Source of the DNA: Alphaproteobacteria bacterium
GTDB taxonomy: Bacteria > Pseudomonadota > Alphaproteobacteria > Caulobacterales > Caulobacteraceae
Direction: 5' to 3'
DNA: 64,000 nt
Assembly: GCA_018820665.1 (NCBI GenBank)
Contig: JAHJNW010000084.1
Span: 1 to 64,000, forward strand
Part shown: positions 1 to 8,034 of the stretch, piece after piece
Position numbering within the stretch: the stretch's first letter is position 1
How the letters are laid out: every line of letters begins with the position of its first letter
Program-made: the position numbers and the translations under genes
The notes under the pieces: model-generated
The model's database searches: none
Told to the model about the DNA's origin: nothing
The model's input: only the letters and a program-made list of their open reading frames with translations

Positions 1-1187
1 GCGGCGCGGAGGCGGACGCCGCCCCGGCCCTGCCCGCGTGGGTCGCCGCGCCCGTGGCCGGCCAGCGCGCCACCATCGCCCGCTTCCCCGGCGCCAACGC
101 CCTGGTCATCTCCGCCTCGGGCGACACCCAGCGGATGCTGTCGGAGGTCATCCGCCAGCTGGACCAGCGCCGCCAGCAGGTGCTGATCGAGGCCATCGTT
201 GTCGAGCTGTCGGACACCGCGGTCAAGGAATTGGGCGTGCAGTGGCTGCTGGCCGGCGAGGACGGCGTGCCGATCGGCATGACCAACTATTCCGACAGCG
301 CCACGCCGCTTTTGCCGATCGCCGGCGGGCTGGCGTCCGGCCAGTTGGACGAGGACGACCCGCTGCGCGAACAGCTGCGGAATCTGGCGGTGAACTCGTT
401 GCTGGGGGCCAACGGCTTCGTCGGCGGGGGCGGCGGAAGCCTCGGCGACGGCCTGTTCGGCTTCATCATCAATGCGGCCAAGAGCGACGACGGGTCGAAC
501 CTGCTGCAGACGCCGTCGCTGATGACGCTGGACAATGAGGAGGCGACCATCCTCGTCGGCCAGGAAGTGCCGATCACGACCGGCGAGACCCTGCTGGACG
601 GCAACTCCAACCCGTTCCGCACGACCCAACGTCAGGACATCGGCGTCAAGCTGATCGTCCGGCCGCAGATCAACGCCGGCGGTTCGATCACCCTGTTCCT
701 GCGTCAGGAGGTATCGAGCATCAACGGCGTTCTTACCAACTCCGCCAGCGATCTGGTGCTGAACAAGCGCGAGCTGGAGACGACTCTGGTGGTCGACGAC
801 GGCGACATCGCCGTGGCCGGCGGCCTGCTGGACCAGAACGACCGGCTGTCGATCGACAAGGTGCCGGGGCTGGGCGACATCCCCTATGTCGGCGCCCTGT
901 TCCGCTCGACCAGCCGGCAGCGCGGGCGGACCAATCTGATGGTCTTCATCCGCCCGACCATCATCCGCAGCCCGGCCGACGCCCAGACCCTGGCCGCCGA
1001 CCGCTGGGGCTATATGCGCCAGCAGCAGCTGAACAACGACCCGACCGTCGAGCCGGGCCTCGACGAGATGCTGCGCGATTACATGCGGACCCAGGCGCCG
1101 GTGGCGCCGCCCTATGCGGTCACGGCGCCGGTCGGCGAGGTCACCTATGCGCCGCTGCCGCCGGCCCAGTCGACGCCGCAGGAGTGA
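1..1187 (+). CDS. gspD: Type II secretion secretin GspD (3' part; start outside window)
   Basis: This is the C-terminal part of the outer-membrane secretin, the ring-shaped channel through which folded proteins leave the periplasm. The reading frame is open from base 3, giving 394 visible residues. It shows the end of an N-domain with the pattern VISASGDTQRMLSEVIRQLD, then the secretin core (LLQTPSLMTLDNEEATILVG, the VPITTGE motif, VRPQINAGGSITLFLRQEV) and the closing stretch PGLGDIPYVGALFRS. A proline-rich tail of about 50 residues follows. The N0 to N2 domains and any signal peptide lie upstream of the window. The next gene, gspE, starts 7 bases after the stop. Family assignment is firm; the missing 5' end is due to the window border, not damage. 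Confidence 0.95.
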   Translation, partial: GAEADAAPALPAWVAAPVAGQRATIARFPGANALVISASGDTQRMLSEVIRQLDQRRQQVLIEAIVVELSDTAVKELGVQWLLAGEDGVPIGMTNYSDSATPLLPIAGGLASGQLDEDDPLREQLRNLAVNSLLGANGFVGGGGGSLGDGLFGFIINAAKSDDGSNLLQTPSLMTLDNEEATILVGQEVPITTGETLLDGNSNPFRTTQRQDIGVKLIVRPQINAGGSITLFLRQEVSSINGVLTNSASDLVLNKRELETTLVVDDGDIAVAGGLLDQNDRLSIDKVPGLGDIPYVGALFRSTSRQRGRTNLMVFIRPTIIRSPADAQTLAADRWGYMRQQQLNNDPTVEPGLDEMLRDYMRTQAPVAPPYAVTAPVGEVTYAPLPPAQSTPQE

Positions 1188-1194
1188 CGGCGGC

Positions 1195-2694
1195 ATGATC
1201 ACCCTCGTCAATCCGACCCTGCCCTACGGCTTCGCCAAGCGGCACGGCGTGATCCTGCTGGACGCGGGAGAGATCGCCCTGGTCGGCCTGCGCGAGGGGG
1301 CCGATCCGTCAGCGCTGGTGGAGACGCGCCGGGCGCTGGGCCGGCCGCTGCGCATCGAGCGGCTCAGCCAGGCCGATTTCGACCGGCGGCTATCGCAGGT
1401 CTACGCCGGCGACCATCTGAACGCCGCCGACGGCGAGGACCTGGACATGCCGTCGGGGCTGGACAGTCTGATCGACGACATCCCCGCCGCCGCCGACCTG
1501 CTGGACACGGCCGACGACGCCCCGGTCATCCGGCTGATCAACGGCATCATCGCCGAGGCGGTGCGGGCCGGGGCCTCGGACATCCATCTGGAGCCGTTCG
1601 AGACGGCCCTGACGGTGCGGATGCGGGTCGACGGCGTGCTGCGCGAGGCCCTGTCGCTGAGCCCGCGGATCACCCCGCTGCTGGTGTCGCGGATCAAGGT
1701 CATGGCGCGGCTGGACATCGCCGAGAAGCGGGTGCCGCAGGACGGGCGCATCCCCCTGACCCTCGGCGGCAAGACCCTGGACGTGCGCGTCTCGACCCTG
1801 CCGTCGCGGGCCGGCGAGCGGGTGGTGCTGCGCATCCTCGACAAGGACCAGGCCGATCTGAAGCTGGATCAGCTGGGCATGACCGGGGAGACGCTGGACG
1901 CCTTCCGCGCGGCGCTGCGCGAGCCGAACGGGATTATTCTGGTCACCGGGCCGACGGGGTCGGGCAAGACCACCTCTCTGTACGCCGGCCTGTCGCTGCT
2001 GAACGATGCGACACGCAACATCCTGACCGTCGAGGATCCGGTCGAATACGCCATCGACGGCGTCGGCCAGACCCAGGTCAACACCAAGGTCGGCATGACC
2101 TTCGCCGCCGGCCTGCGCGCCATCCTGCGCCAGGACCCGGACGTGGTCATGGTCGGCGAGATCCGCGACGTCGAGACGGCCCAGATCGCGGTCCAGGCCT
2201 CGTTGACCGGGCATCTGGTGCTGTCGACGGTGCACACCAACGACGCGGCGGGGGCCATCACCCGGCTGCGGGACATGGGCATCGAACCCTTCCTGCTGGC
2301 CTCGACCCTGCGGCTGATCGTGGCCCAGCGGCTGGTCCGCCGGCTGTGCCCGGCCTGCCGCCAGTCCGAACCGGCGGACAAGGCGACGGCGCGTCTGATC
2401 GGCTGCAAGACGAGCCAGCCGGTGTGGCGGGCGCACGGCTGCGCCCACTGCCACCAGACCGGCTATGTCGGACGCGTCGGCCTGTACGAGGCCATCACGG
2501 TCGACGACCGGCTGCGCCGGCTGATCGCCGCCGAGGCTGACGAGGACGCCATCAATGCGGTGGCCTTCGAACGGACCGACACCCTCGCCAAACGGGCCCG
2601 GGCCTTCGTGCTGGGCGGGCTGACCTCGGTCGAGGAGGCGGTACGGGTCACGCGTCAGGACGCCGGGGCGTTGCGGGACGAGGCGGCGGCCTGA
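1195..2694 (+). CDS. gspE: Type II secretion cytoplasmic ATPase GspE
   Basis: GspE is the hexameric ATPase that powers pseudopilus assembly on the cytoplasmic face of the inner membrane. The 499-residue product has the Walker A motif GPTGSGKTTSLY near residue 252, the Asp-box and Walker B region (RQDPDVVMVGEIRDVETA), and a C-terminal zinc-binding tetrad of two CxxC pairs (CPAC near 385, CAHC near 416), typical of GspE. I chose the ATG at 1195, 7 bases after the gspD stop. The open frame runs upstream to 1114, but that part overlaps gspD and reads as arginine-rich nonsense. The stop overlaps the gspF start (ATGA), so the two are probably translationally coupled. Confidence 0.96.
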   Translation: MITLVNPTLPYGFAKRHGVILLDAGEIALVGLREGADPSALVETRRALGRPLRIERLSQADFDRRLSQVYAGDHLNAADGEDLDMPSGLDSLIDDIPAAADLLDTADDAPVIRLINGIIAEAVRAGASDIHLEPFETALTVRMRVDGVLREALSLSPRITPLLVSRIKVMARLDIAEKRVPQDGRIPLTLGGKTLDVRVSTLPSRAGERVVLRILDKDQADLKLDQLGMTGETLDAFRAALREPNGIILVTGPTGSGKTTSLYAGLSLLNDATRNILTVEDPVEYAIDGVGQTQVNTKVGMTFAAGLRAILRQDPDVVMVGEIRDVETAQIAVQASLTGHLVLSTVHTNDAAGAITRLRDMGIEPFLLASTLRLIVAQRLVRRLCPACRQSEPADKATARLIGCKTSQPVWRAHGCAHCHQTGYVGRVGLYEAITVDDRLRRLIAAEADEDAINAVAFERTDTLAKRARAFVLGGLTSVEEAVRVTRQDAGALRDEAAA

Positions 2695-3911
2695 TGGCGG
2701 CGTTCGACTATGTGGCGGTGGACGCCGGCGGGCGCACAGTGACGGGCGCGCTGACCGCCGCCGACGAGGGCGCGGCGCGCGGCCTGCTGGAGCGGCGCAA
2801 GCTGATGCCGCTGGAGATCACCGCCGGGCGCGGCGCCATGCAGAAGGTCGACCGGGTCAAACAGGGAAAGGGCGGCAAGCTGAACGCCAAGACCCTGGCC
2901 CTGACCACGCGTCAGCTGTCGACCCTGGTGTCGGTCGCGCCGATCGAGGAGGCGCTGCGGACCATCGCCCTGCAGGCCGACCGGCCGGCCGTGCGGCGGG
3001 TGCTGGAGGGGGTCCATGGCGGGGTCATGGAGGGCCGGCGGCTGTCGGACGCCATGGCGCTGCAGGGGCAGGCGTTTCCGCCGCTGTACCGGGCCATGGT
3101 CTCGGCCGGCGAGACCTCAGGCGCGCTGGAGCCGATCCTGGAGCGGCTGGCCGACGGGCTGGAGCGCGACCAGACCGTCCGCGGCAAGGTGATCACGGCC
3201 CTGGTCTATCCGGCCGTCCTGGCGGTGGTGGCGCTGGGCGTCATCGGCGCGCTGATGACCTTCGTCGTGCCCAAGGTGGTCGACCAGTTCGACAGCATGA
3301 ACCAGACCCTGCCGCTGCTGACGCGGCTGGTGATCGGCGTCTCCGATCTGATGCGCGACTGGGGCTGGCTGGCCGGGCTGTTGCTGCTGCTGGCGGGGTT
3401 GGCCGGGGCGGTGGCGTTGCGGAACCCGGCGTTCCGGCTGCAGGCCGATACGGCGCTGCTGCGGCTGCCGCTGATCGGCCGGCTGACGCGCGACCTGCAC
3501 GGCGCCAAGATGGCGCGAACCCTGTCGACCATGATCGCGGCGGGCCTGCCGGTGCTGGAGGGGCTGACGATCACCGGCCGCACCGTCTCCAACCGCCGCC
3601 TGCGTCTGGCGACCGAGGCCATGGCCGACGCCGTGCGCGAGGGCGGCGGCCTGTCCGCCGCCATGCGCCGCGCCGACGTCTTCCCGCCGATCCTCGTCTA
3701 TATGACCGCCTCGGGCGAGAGCAGCGGCCGGCTGGAGCCGATGCTGGAGCGCGCCGCCGACTATCTGGAGCGCGAGTTCTCGACCTTCACGGCGGTGATG
3801 CTGAGCCTGCTCGAGCCGGCCATCATCGTCGTCATGGGCGGCGTCGTGGCGATGATCGTGCTGGCGATCCTGCTGCCGATTCTTCAGATCAACACCCTGG
3901 CCATGGGGTGA
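2694..3911 (+). CDS. gspF: Type II secretion inner-membrane platform protein GspF
   Basis: GspF is the polytopic platform protein that contacts GspE and is thought to pass its motion to the pseudopilus. The 405-residue product has the usual duplicated T2SSF domain. The first copy runs about residues 65-195 and the second about 265-390. Each has the pattern M(V/T)xxGExSGxLExxLExxAxxxE, seen here as MVSAGETSGALEPILERLAD and MTASGESSGRLEPMLERAAD. Hydrophobic segments follow each copy (VLAVVALGVIGALMTFVVP, LLLLLAGLAGAVAL, and the C-terminal IIVVMGGVVAMIVLAILLP). Length is normal for the family. It overlaps gspE by one base and is followed at once by gspG. Confidence 0.95.
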   Translation: MAAFDYVAVDAGGRTVTGALTAADEGAARGLLERRKLMPLEITAGRGAMQKVDRVKQGKGGKLNAKTLALTTRQLSTLVSVAPIEEALRTIALQADRPAVRRVLEGVHGGVMEGRRLSDAMALQGQAFPPLYRAMVSAGETSGALEPILERLADGLERDQTVRGKVITALVYPAVLAVVALGVIGALMTFVVPKVVDQFDSMNQTLPLLTRLVIGVSDLMRDWGWLAGLLLLLAGLAGAVALRNPAFRLQADTALLRLPLIGRLTRDLHGAKMARTLSTMIAAGLPVLEGLTITGRTVSNRRLRLATEAMADAVREGGGLSAAMRRADVFPPILVYMTASGESSGRLEPMLERAADYLEREFSTFTAVMLSLLEPAIIVVMGGVVAMIVLAILLPILQINTLAMG

Positions 3912-3925
3912 GGAAAGTGAGCGTC

Positions 3926-4375
3926 ATGACTGAACAAGAACAGAAAACCGCCAAGAGCCGTCGCAAGCGCAGCGGCTTTACACTGGTCGAGCTGATGGTG
4001 GTGATCGTCATCATCGGCCTGCTGGCGACGGTGGTGGCGATCAACGTCCTGCCCAGCCAGGACCGGGCCATGGTCGGCAAGGCCCAGGCCGACATCTCGG
4101 TGCTGGAGCAGGCGATCGAGACCTATCGCCTCGACAACCTGACCTTCCCCGACGACCTGCAGGCCCTGGTCACGCCGCCGGCCGGACTGGCCCGGCCCGA
4201 ACGCTATCGCGAAGGCGGCTATGTCCGTCGTCTGCCGGAAGACCCGTGGGGTAATCCCTACCAGTACCGCCGCCCGAGCGCGCACGGCGGCCAGTTCGAC
4301 GTCTTCTCCCTCGGAGCCGACGGTCGCGAAGGGGGCGAGGGCAATGACGCCGACCTCGGCAACTGGCAGGTTTAA
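3926..4375 (+). CDS. gspG: Major type II pseudopilin GspG
   Basis: GspG is the main subunit of the periplasmic pseudopilus. After a basic leader (KSRRKRSG) comes the prepilin peptidase site G/FTLVELMVVIVIIGLLA, with cleavage expected after Gly17 and the conserved Glu at position +5. The rest matches GspG, with a calcium-loop-like C-terminus (DVFSLGADGREGGEGNDADLGNW). I prefer the ATG at 3926 because GAGGAAAG lies about 10 bases upstream. An in-frame GTG at 3908 overlaps the gspF stop and would add six residues. Unlike gspH and gspJ, its leader is of ordinary length. Confidence 0.93.
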   Translation: MTEQEQKTAKSRRKRSGFTLVELMVVIVIIGLLATVVAINVLPSQDRAMVGKAQADISVLEQAIETYRLDNLTFPDDLQALVTPPAGLARPERYREGGYVRRLPEDPWGNPYQYRRPSAHGGQFDVFSLGADGREGGEGNDADLGNWQV

Positions 4376-4901
4376 GGGCGCTATCGCTCGCGACACGGTC
4401 GCTCGCTGCTTGAGCGCCGACGACCGCGCTCAAGCAGCGCCGCGCCGCGCGTGGCGCGATAGCGCCAGAAAAGCGCGCGCGGGCTTCACGCTCGTCGAGC
4501 TGCTGATGACGGTGACGATCATCGGTCTGGCCGCCGGCGCCGTGGTGCTGGCCGTGCCGGATCCCCGGCCGTCGGTGGCGGCGGACGCCGAGCGCTTCGC
4601 CGCGCGCCTGTCGCGGGCGCGCGAGGAGGCGGTGCTGACCAACCGGCCGGTGGCGGTCGAGGCGACGACGGCGGGCTATGGCTTCTCCGTCTTCGACGGC
4701 GCGGACTGGTCGCCGCTGAGCGACGGGCCGTTCGGGCAGGAACGGTGGAGAGAGGGCGTGTCGGTGTCGCCGACGGAACCGGTCCGGGTGGTGTTCGATC
4801 CGACCGGCGTGGCCGAGCCGGCCACCCTGACGCTGAGCCGCGACGGGCGCGCCTCGCGCATCGAGATCGACGGGGCCGGCGAGGTGACGATCAATGGTTG
4901 A
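4344..4901 (+). CDS. gspH: Minor pseudopilin GspH with repeat-derived leader peptide
   Basis: GspH is a minor pseudopilin of the type II secretion tip complex. The 185-residue product carries G/FTLVELLMTVTIIGLAAGAVV, and the rest fits the GspH fold (SRAREEAVLTNRPVAVE, then FDPTGVAEPATLTLSRDG). The oddity is the N-terminus: with the ATG at 4344, which is preceded by GAGGGC, the leader before the cleavage glycine is 47 residues. Pseudopilin leaders are usually about 6-20 residues (in this operon GspG has about 17 and GspI 9). Almost all of the extra length is encoded by a palindromic element at 4377-4466. The start overlaps the gspG end by 32 bases. No start codon was seen between the element and GFTLVE, so the element appears to be translated. 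Confidence 0.88.
   Translation: MTPTSATGRFKGAIARDTVARCLSADDRAQAAPRRAWRDSARKARAGFTLVELLMTVTIIGLAAGAVVLAVPDPRPSVAADAERFAARLSRAREEAVLTNRPVAVEATTAGYGFSVFDGADWSPLSDGPFGQERWREGVSVSPTEPVRVVFDPTGVAEPATLTLSRDGRASRIEIDGAGEVTING
4377..4466. repeat. Palindromic element copy A, in frame inside gspH leader
   Basis: This 90-bp stretch has perfect outer arms of 11 bp (4377-4387 with 4456-4466) and perfect inner arms of 13 bp (4404-4416 with 4427-4439), so its RNA would fold into a long hairpin. Bases 4386-4406 match the left arm of copy B (5271-5291) at 20 of 21 positions and are read in the same frame (ARDTVAR here, ARDAVAR there). It lies entirely within gspH, just upstream of the codons for the prepilin cleavage site. 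It resembles in kind the palindromic elements known to insert in frame into coding genes of other alphaproteobacteria such as Rickettsia. I cannot say whether it belongs to a named family. Confidence 0.85.
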
Positions 4902-5256
4902 TCGTACCGCGAGAGAGGGCTTCACCCTGATCGAGCTGCTGGTCGCCGTGGCGGTGTTCAGCCTCGCCGCCATGGCCTTGCTGAATTTGTCGGGCGAGAA
5001 CACCCGGTCGGCGGCGCGGGTCGAGACGCGGACGCTGGGCGGGCTGGTGGCCGAGAACCTGGCGGTCGAGGCGATGATCGCCCCGCAGATCGCCGAGGGC
5101 CAGACCTCGGGCGTGGTTCCGCTGGCCGGCCGTCAGTGGACCTGGACCCGCGCCGTCGAGGGCGTCGACGCCGGCATGCTGCGCATCGACATCGCGGTCG
5201 CGACGGACGAGGGCCAGGCGGCGGATCGCGTGCTGTTCCGGGCGCGCGTGTCTTGA
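4894..5256 (+). CDS. gspI: Minor pseudopilin GspI
   Basis: GspI is a minor pseudopilin that nucleates the tip with GspJ and GspK. The 120-residue product has a short nine-residue leader (MVDRTAREG) followed by FTLIELLVAVAVFSLAAMALL, with the conserved Glu at +5. The C-terminal part, including AGRQWTWTRAVEGVD, agrees with the T2SSI domain. It overlaps the gspH end by 8 bases and its own stop overlaps the likely gspJ TTG start. The normal leader of this gene is a useful contrast with its repeat-bearing neighbours on both sides. Confidence 0.92.
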   Translation: MVDRTAREGFTLIELLVAVAVFSLAAMALLNLSGENTRSAARVETRTLGGLVAENLAVEAMIAPQIAEGQTSGVVPLAGRQWTWTRAVEGVDAGMLRIDIAVATDEGQAADRVLFRARVS

Positions 5257-5945
5257 ACGTGGCCCCTCACGCTCGCGACGCGGTCGCTCGCTTCTTGAGG
5301 GGCGGGATGCTGCACGTCCGCGCTCATGCAGCGAGCGACCGCGTCGCGAGCGGTAGCGCACCACGACGCGACGGCTTCACCCTGGTCGAGGTGCTGGTCT
5401 CGCTGTTGATCTTCGCAATGATCGCGGCGGCGGGGGCGGCGGTGCTGAGCCTGTCGATCGACAACCGCTTCGCCATCAAGGCCGCCACCGACCGCACCGG
5501 CGACCTGCAGCGGATGCGCAGCCTGCTGAAGGCCGATCTGGGGCAGGCCAGCGGCCGGCGCTCGCGCGGCCCGACCGGCCGGCCGATGCCGCAGCCGATG
5601 AGCGGCCCGACGGCGCCGGGCGATCCGGTGCTGGTGCTGACGCGGGCGGGCTGGACCAATCCCGGCGAACAGCCGCGGCCGTCGCTGCAGCGGGTCGAAT
5701 ACCGGCTGGTCGAGGACCGGCTGGAGCGGCGCGTCGCCACCCATCTGGACGGGGCGCGGCCGGGGCCGCCGCAGGTGCTGTACCGCGGCGTGAGCGACGT
5801 GACCGTGGCCTTCGTCAGGGATGGACAGGAGACGCCGGCCTATATCGTCACGGCGGAGCGGCCGCTGCCCGACGCGGTGCGGATGCGGATGACGCTGGAC
5901 GGCTATGGGCCGGTCGAGCAACTGTTTCTCGTGGGCGGCGGCTGA
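5253..5945 (+). CDS. gspJ: Minor pseudopilin GspJ with repeat-derived leader peptide
   Basis: GspJ is a minor pseudopilin of the tip complex. The mature part begins GFTLVEVLVSLLIFAMIAAAG and continues with GspJ-like sequence (DLQRMRSLLKADLGQ, VEYRLVEDRLERRV). The frame is open far upstream, but the upstream part lies in gspI. The plausible starts are TTG at 5253, overlapping the gspI stop as TTGA, or GTG at 5259. From the TTG the leader before the cleavage glycine is 41 residues, most of it encoded by palindromic element B. The stop overlaps the gspK ATG. The exact start is uncertain; the family call is firm. Confidence 0.88.
   Translation: MNVAPHARDAVARFLRGGMLHVRAHAASDRVASGSAPRRDGFTLVEVLVSLLIFAMIAAAGAAVLSLSIDNRFAIKAATDRTGDLQRMRSLLKADLGQASGRRSRGPTGRPMPQPMSGPTAPGDPVLVLTRAGWTNPGEQPRPSLQRVEYRLVEDRLERRVATHLDGARPGPPQVLYRGVSDVTVAFVRDGQETPAYIVTAERPLPDAVRMRMTLDGYGPVEQLFLVGGG
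5271..5351. repeat. Palindromic element copy B, in frame inside gspJ leader
   Basis: A perfect 21-bp inverted repeat (5271-5291 with 5331-5351) flanks a 39-base centre. Because of the symmetry, both strands encode ARDAVAR-type peptide in one frame. Its left arm matches copy A at 20 of 21 bases, but its centre and right half differ from copy A. It starts within a few codons of the gspJ start and ends six codons before the prepilin cleavage glycine, the same relative place as copy A in gspH. Two diverged copies under 1 kb apart, both in frame and both in the part of the protein that is removed, suggest a mobile or spreading element tolerated at this site. Confidence 0.88.
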
Positions 5946-6931
5946 TGCGGCGCGGCGCGAACAAACGCGAGGGCATGGCCCTGCTGACCGTGCTGCTGCT
6001 GGTGGCGGTGATGTCGGTGGTGGCGGTGGCCGTGCTGGACGACGTGCGCTTCTCGGTGCGCCGGGCGACCAACGCCGAGACCCAGGCCCAGGCCCAGTGG
6101 TACGCCTCGGGCGCCGAGGCCCTGGCCCGGCGGCAGGTGGCGGCGCTGCTGACGCTGGGCCCGGCGCGGACGCCGCTGGAGCCCGAATGGAACGGTCGGC
6201 GGCTGAGCTTTCCGATCGAGGCGGGGGCGATCAGCGCCGTGGTCACCGACGGCCAGGCCTGTTTCAACCTCAACAGCCTCGTCGAGGGCTTCGGCGAGGA
6301 CCTGTTGGCGCGGCCGCTGGGGACGGCGCAATTCCTCGCCCTCGGCCGGGCCGTCGGCGCGCCGGACAGCCGCATGCGGGCGGTGGCCGACGCCCTGACC
6401 GACTGGCTGGACGCCGACGGGACCGCGCGACCGCTGGGGGCCGAGGACGGGGCCTATGCGGGGCTGGCGACGCCGTACCGGACCGGCGGGGTGATGCTGG
6501 CCGAGGTCAGCGAGCTGCGCGCGATCAAGGGCGTCGACGCTGACCTGTATCGCCGGCTGCGGCCGTTCGTCTGCGCCCTGCCGACCAGCCAGCTGTCGCC
6601 GCTGAACGTCAACACCCTGACCCCCGAACAGGCGCCGCTGTTGATGATGCTGAGCGACAACGCCCTCGGTCCCGAGAGCGCCCGGGCCGTGATCGCCCGA
6701 CGGCCGCAGGGCGGGTGGTCGGACGCCGCCGCCTTCTGGGCCGAGCCCGCCATGGCGACGGCGACCGTCCCGGAAGAGGTTCGCAATCAGGTCACCGTCC
6801 TGACCCGCTACTTCAATCTCCGCGTCGAGGTGGACTATGGCGGCGGCCGCGCCGTCCGGACCGCCCTCCTCCACGCACAGCCCGGCGGCGCCGTCCGCAC
6901 CGTCATCCAGCGCTGGACCCCCGAAGAATGA
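5945..6931 (+). CDS. gspK: Minor pseudopilin GspK (tip subunit)
   Basis: GspK is the large minor pseudopilin at the tip of the type II secretion pseudopilus. The 328-residue product begins with MRRGANKREG, then MALLTVLLLVAVMSVVAVAVL, a GspK-type prepilin segment without Glu at +5, as is usual for this subunit. The central alpha-helical domain with SAM-like repeats is recognisable (ADALTDWLDADG, PLNVNTLTPEQAPLLMML). It overlaps gspJ by one base and its stop overlaps the gspL ATG. Family call is secure from the N-terminal segment, length and position. Confidence 0.92.
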   Translation: MRRGANKREGMALLTVLLLVAVMSVVAVAVLDDVRFSVRRATNAETQAQAQWYASGAEALARRQVAALLTLGPARTPLEPEWNGRRLSFPIEAGAISAVVTDGQACFNLNSLVEGFGEDLLARPLGTAQFLALGRAVGAPDSRMRAVADALTDWLDADGTARPLGAEDGAYAGLATPYRTGGVMLAEVSELRAIKGVDADLYRRLRPFVCALPTSQLSPLNVNTLTPEQAPLLMMLSDNALGPESARAVIARRPQGGWSDAAAFWAEPAMATATVPEEVRNQVTVLTRYFNLRVEVDYGGGRAVRTALLHAQPGGAVRTVIQRWTPEE

Positions 6932-8034
6932 AACCGATCCGCCTGATCCTGATCCCCACCCTGCCCGGCCAGCCGGCGCCCTTTATGATCGTCGCCGCCG
7001 ACGGCGGGGTGCTGCAGCGCGGCGTGCTGGAGCTGGACCCGCCCGAGCGGCCGGAGGCGATGCGCACGGTGGCGGTCTGCCCGGGCGCCGACGTCAGCAT
7101 CCGCTGGCTGGAGCTGCCGGCCGGCGGGGCGGCCCAGCTGCGCGCGGCGGCGGCCTGGCGGTTGCGCGAGGATCTGGCGGTGACCCCCGACCGGGTGGCG
7201 ACCGTGGTCGGACCGCCGCCGGGCCCGGACCAGCCGCGGTTGGTGGCGGTGGTCAGCCATGGGCTGCTGCAGGCCTGGTCGGACTATCTGGAGGCGCTGG
7301 GGGTGCGCGCCGACGCCCTTGTCCCGGACATGCTGACCCTGCCCGAGCCGGAAGAGGCGGACGTCCTGCTGGCGGTGACCTTCGGCGAGGCGGTGGCGCT
7401 GCGCGGGCGTCAGTTCGCGGCCACGGTGCAGCCGGACCTCGTCGATCTGGTCGCGGCCGATCGCCGGGTGGCGGCGGTGCAGGATCCGGCGGCGGTCGAG
7501 CGGGCGCTGGCCACGGCGGCGCAATTCCCCGCGATCAATCTGTTCGACAACGGCGTGCGCGACGTGACGGTGCTGCGCGGCGGCTGGCGGCGGGCCATGG
7601 GCCTTGCCGCGGCGCTGGTCGTTTCGCCGCTGGTGCTGATCGCCGCGTCGGCGGTGCGCGACGACGGCGTGGCCCGCCGGCTGGACGCCGGGACCGTCGC
7701 CGCGATTGTCGCCGCGGAGCCCGATCTGGCGCGGCAGCCGGATCCGGTCGCCGCCCTGCGGGCGCGGGCCGCCGTGGCGCCGCCGCCGGGCGGGGTCACC
7801 GGCGCCGCCGCCGCCCTGTTCACCGCCGTGGAAGGCGTCGAGGGCGCCGAGCTCGACATGCTGTCGGCGGGAGCCGACGAAGGGGTCAGGGCGACGCTGA
7901 GCCACCCGACCTGGTCGGACATGAAGGCGATCGACCAGCGGATGGTCGCGGCCGGCATGACGGTTACCGAAACCGCCACCCTCGAGGACAACGGCCGGGT
8001 GGTCAGCGACATCAGCATCGGAGCCCGCCCATGA
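6928..8034 (+). CDS. gspL: Type II secretion inner-membrane protein GspL
   Basis: GspL links the ATPase GspE to the periplasmic assembly. The 368-residue protein has an actin-like cytoplasmic domain (about residues 1-215), one hydrophobic segment near residue 222 (GLAAALVVSPLVLIAASAV) and a short periplasmic ferredoxin-like domain. I chose ATG 6928, which overlaps the gspK stop (ATGA); the frame is open further upstream but that part lies in gspK. Sequence conservation in this family is low, so the call rests on domain layout and on its place between gspK and gspM. Confidence 0.88.
   Translation: MKPIRLILIPTLPGQPAPFMIVAADGGVLQRGVLELDPPERPEAMRTVAVCPGADVSIRWLELPAGGAAQLRAAAAWRLREDLAVTPDRVATVVGPPPGPDQPRLVAVVSHGLLQAWSDYLEALGVRADALVPDMLTLPEPEEADVLLAVTFGEAVALRGRQFAATVQPDLVDLVAADRRVAAVQDPAAVERALATAAQFPAINLFDNGVRDVTVLRGGWRRAMGLAAALVVSPLVLIAASAVRDDGVARRLDAGTVAAIVAAEPDLARQPDPVAALRARAAVAPPPGGVTGAAAALFTAVEGVEGAELDMLSAGADEGVRATLSHPTWSDMKAIDQRMVAAGMTVTETATLEDNGRVVSDISIGARP

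Noticed and set aside
3908-3925. GTG 3908 as the gspG start
   Set aside because: It overlaps the gspF stop neatly, but the GAGGAAAG ribosome-binding site is placed for ATG 3926; kept only as an alternative.
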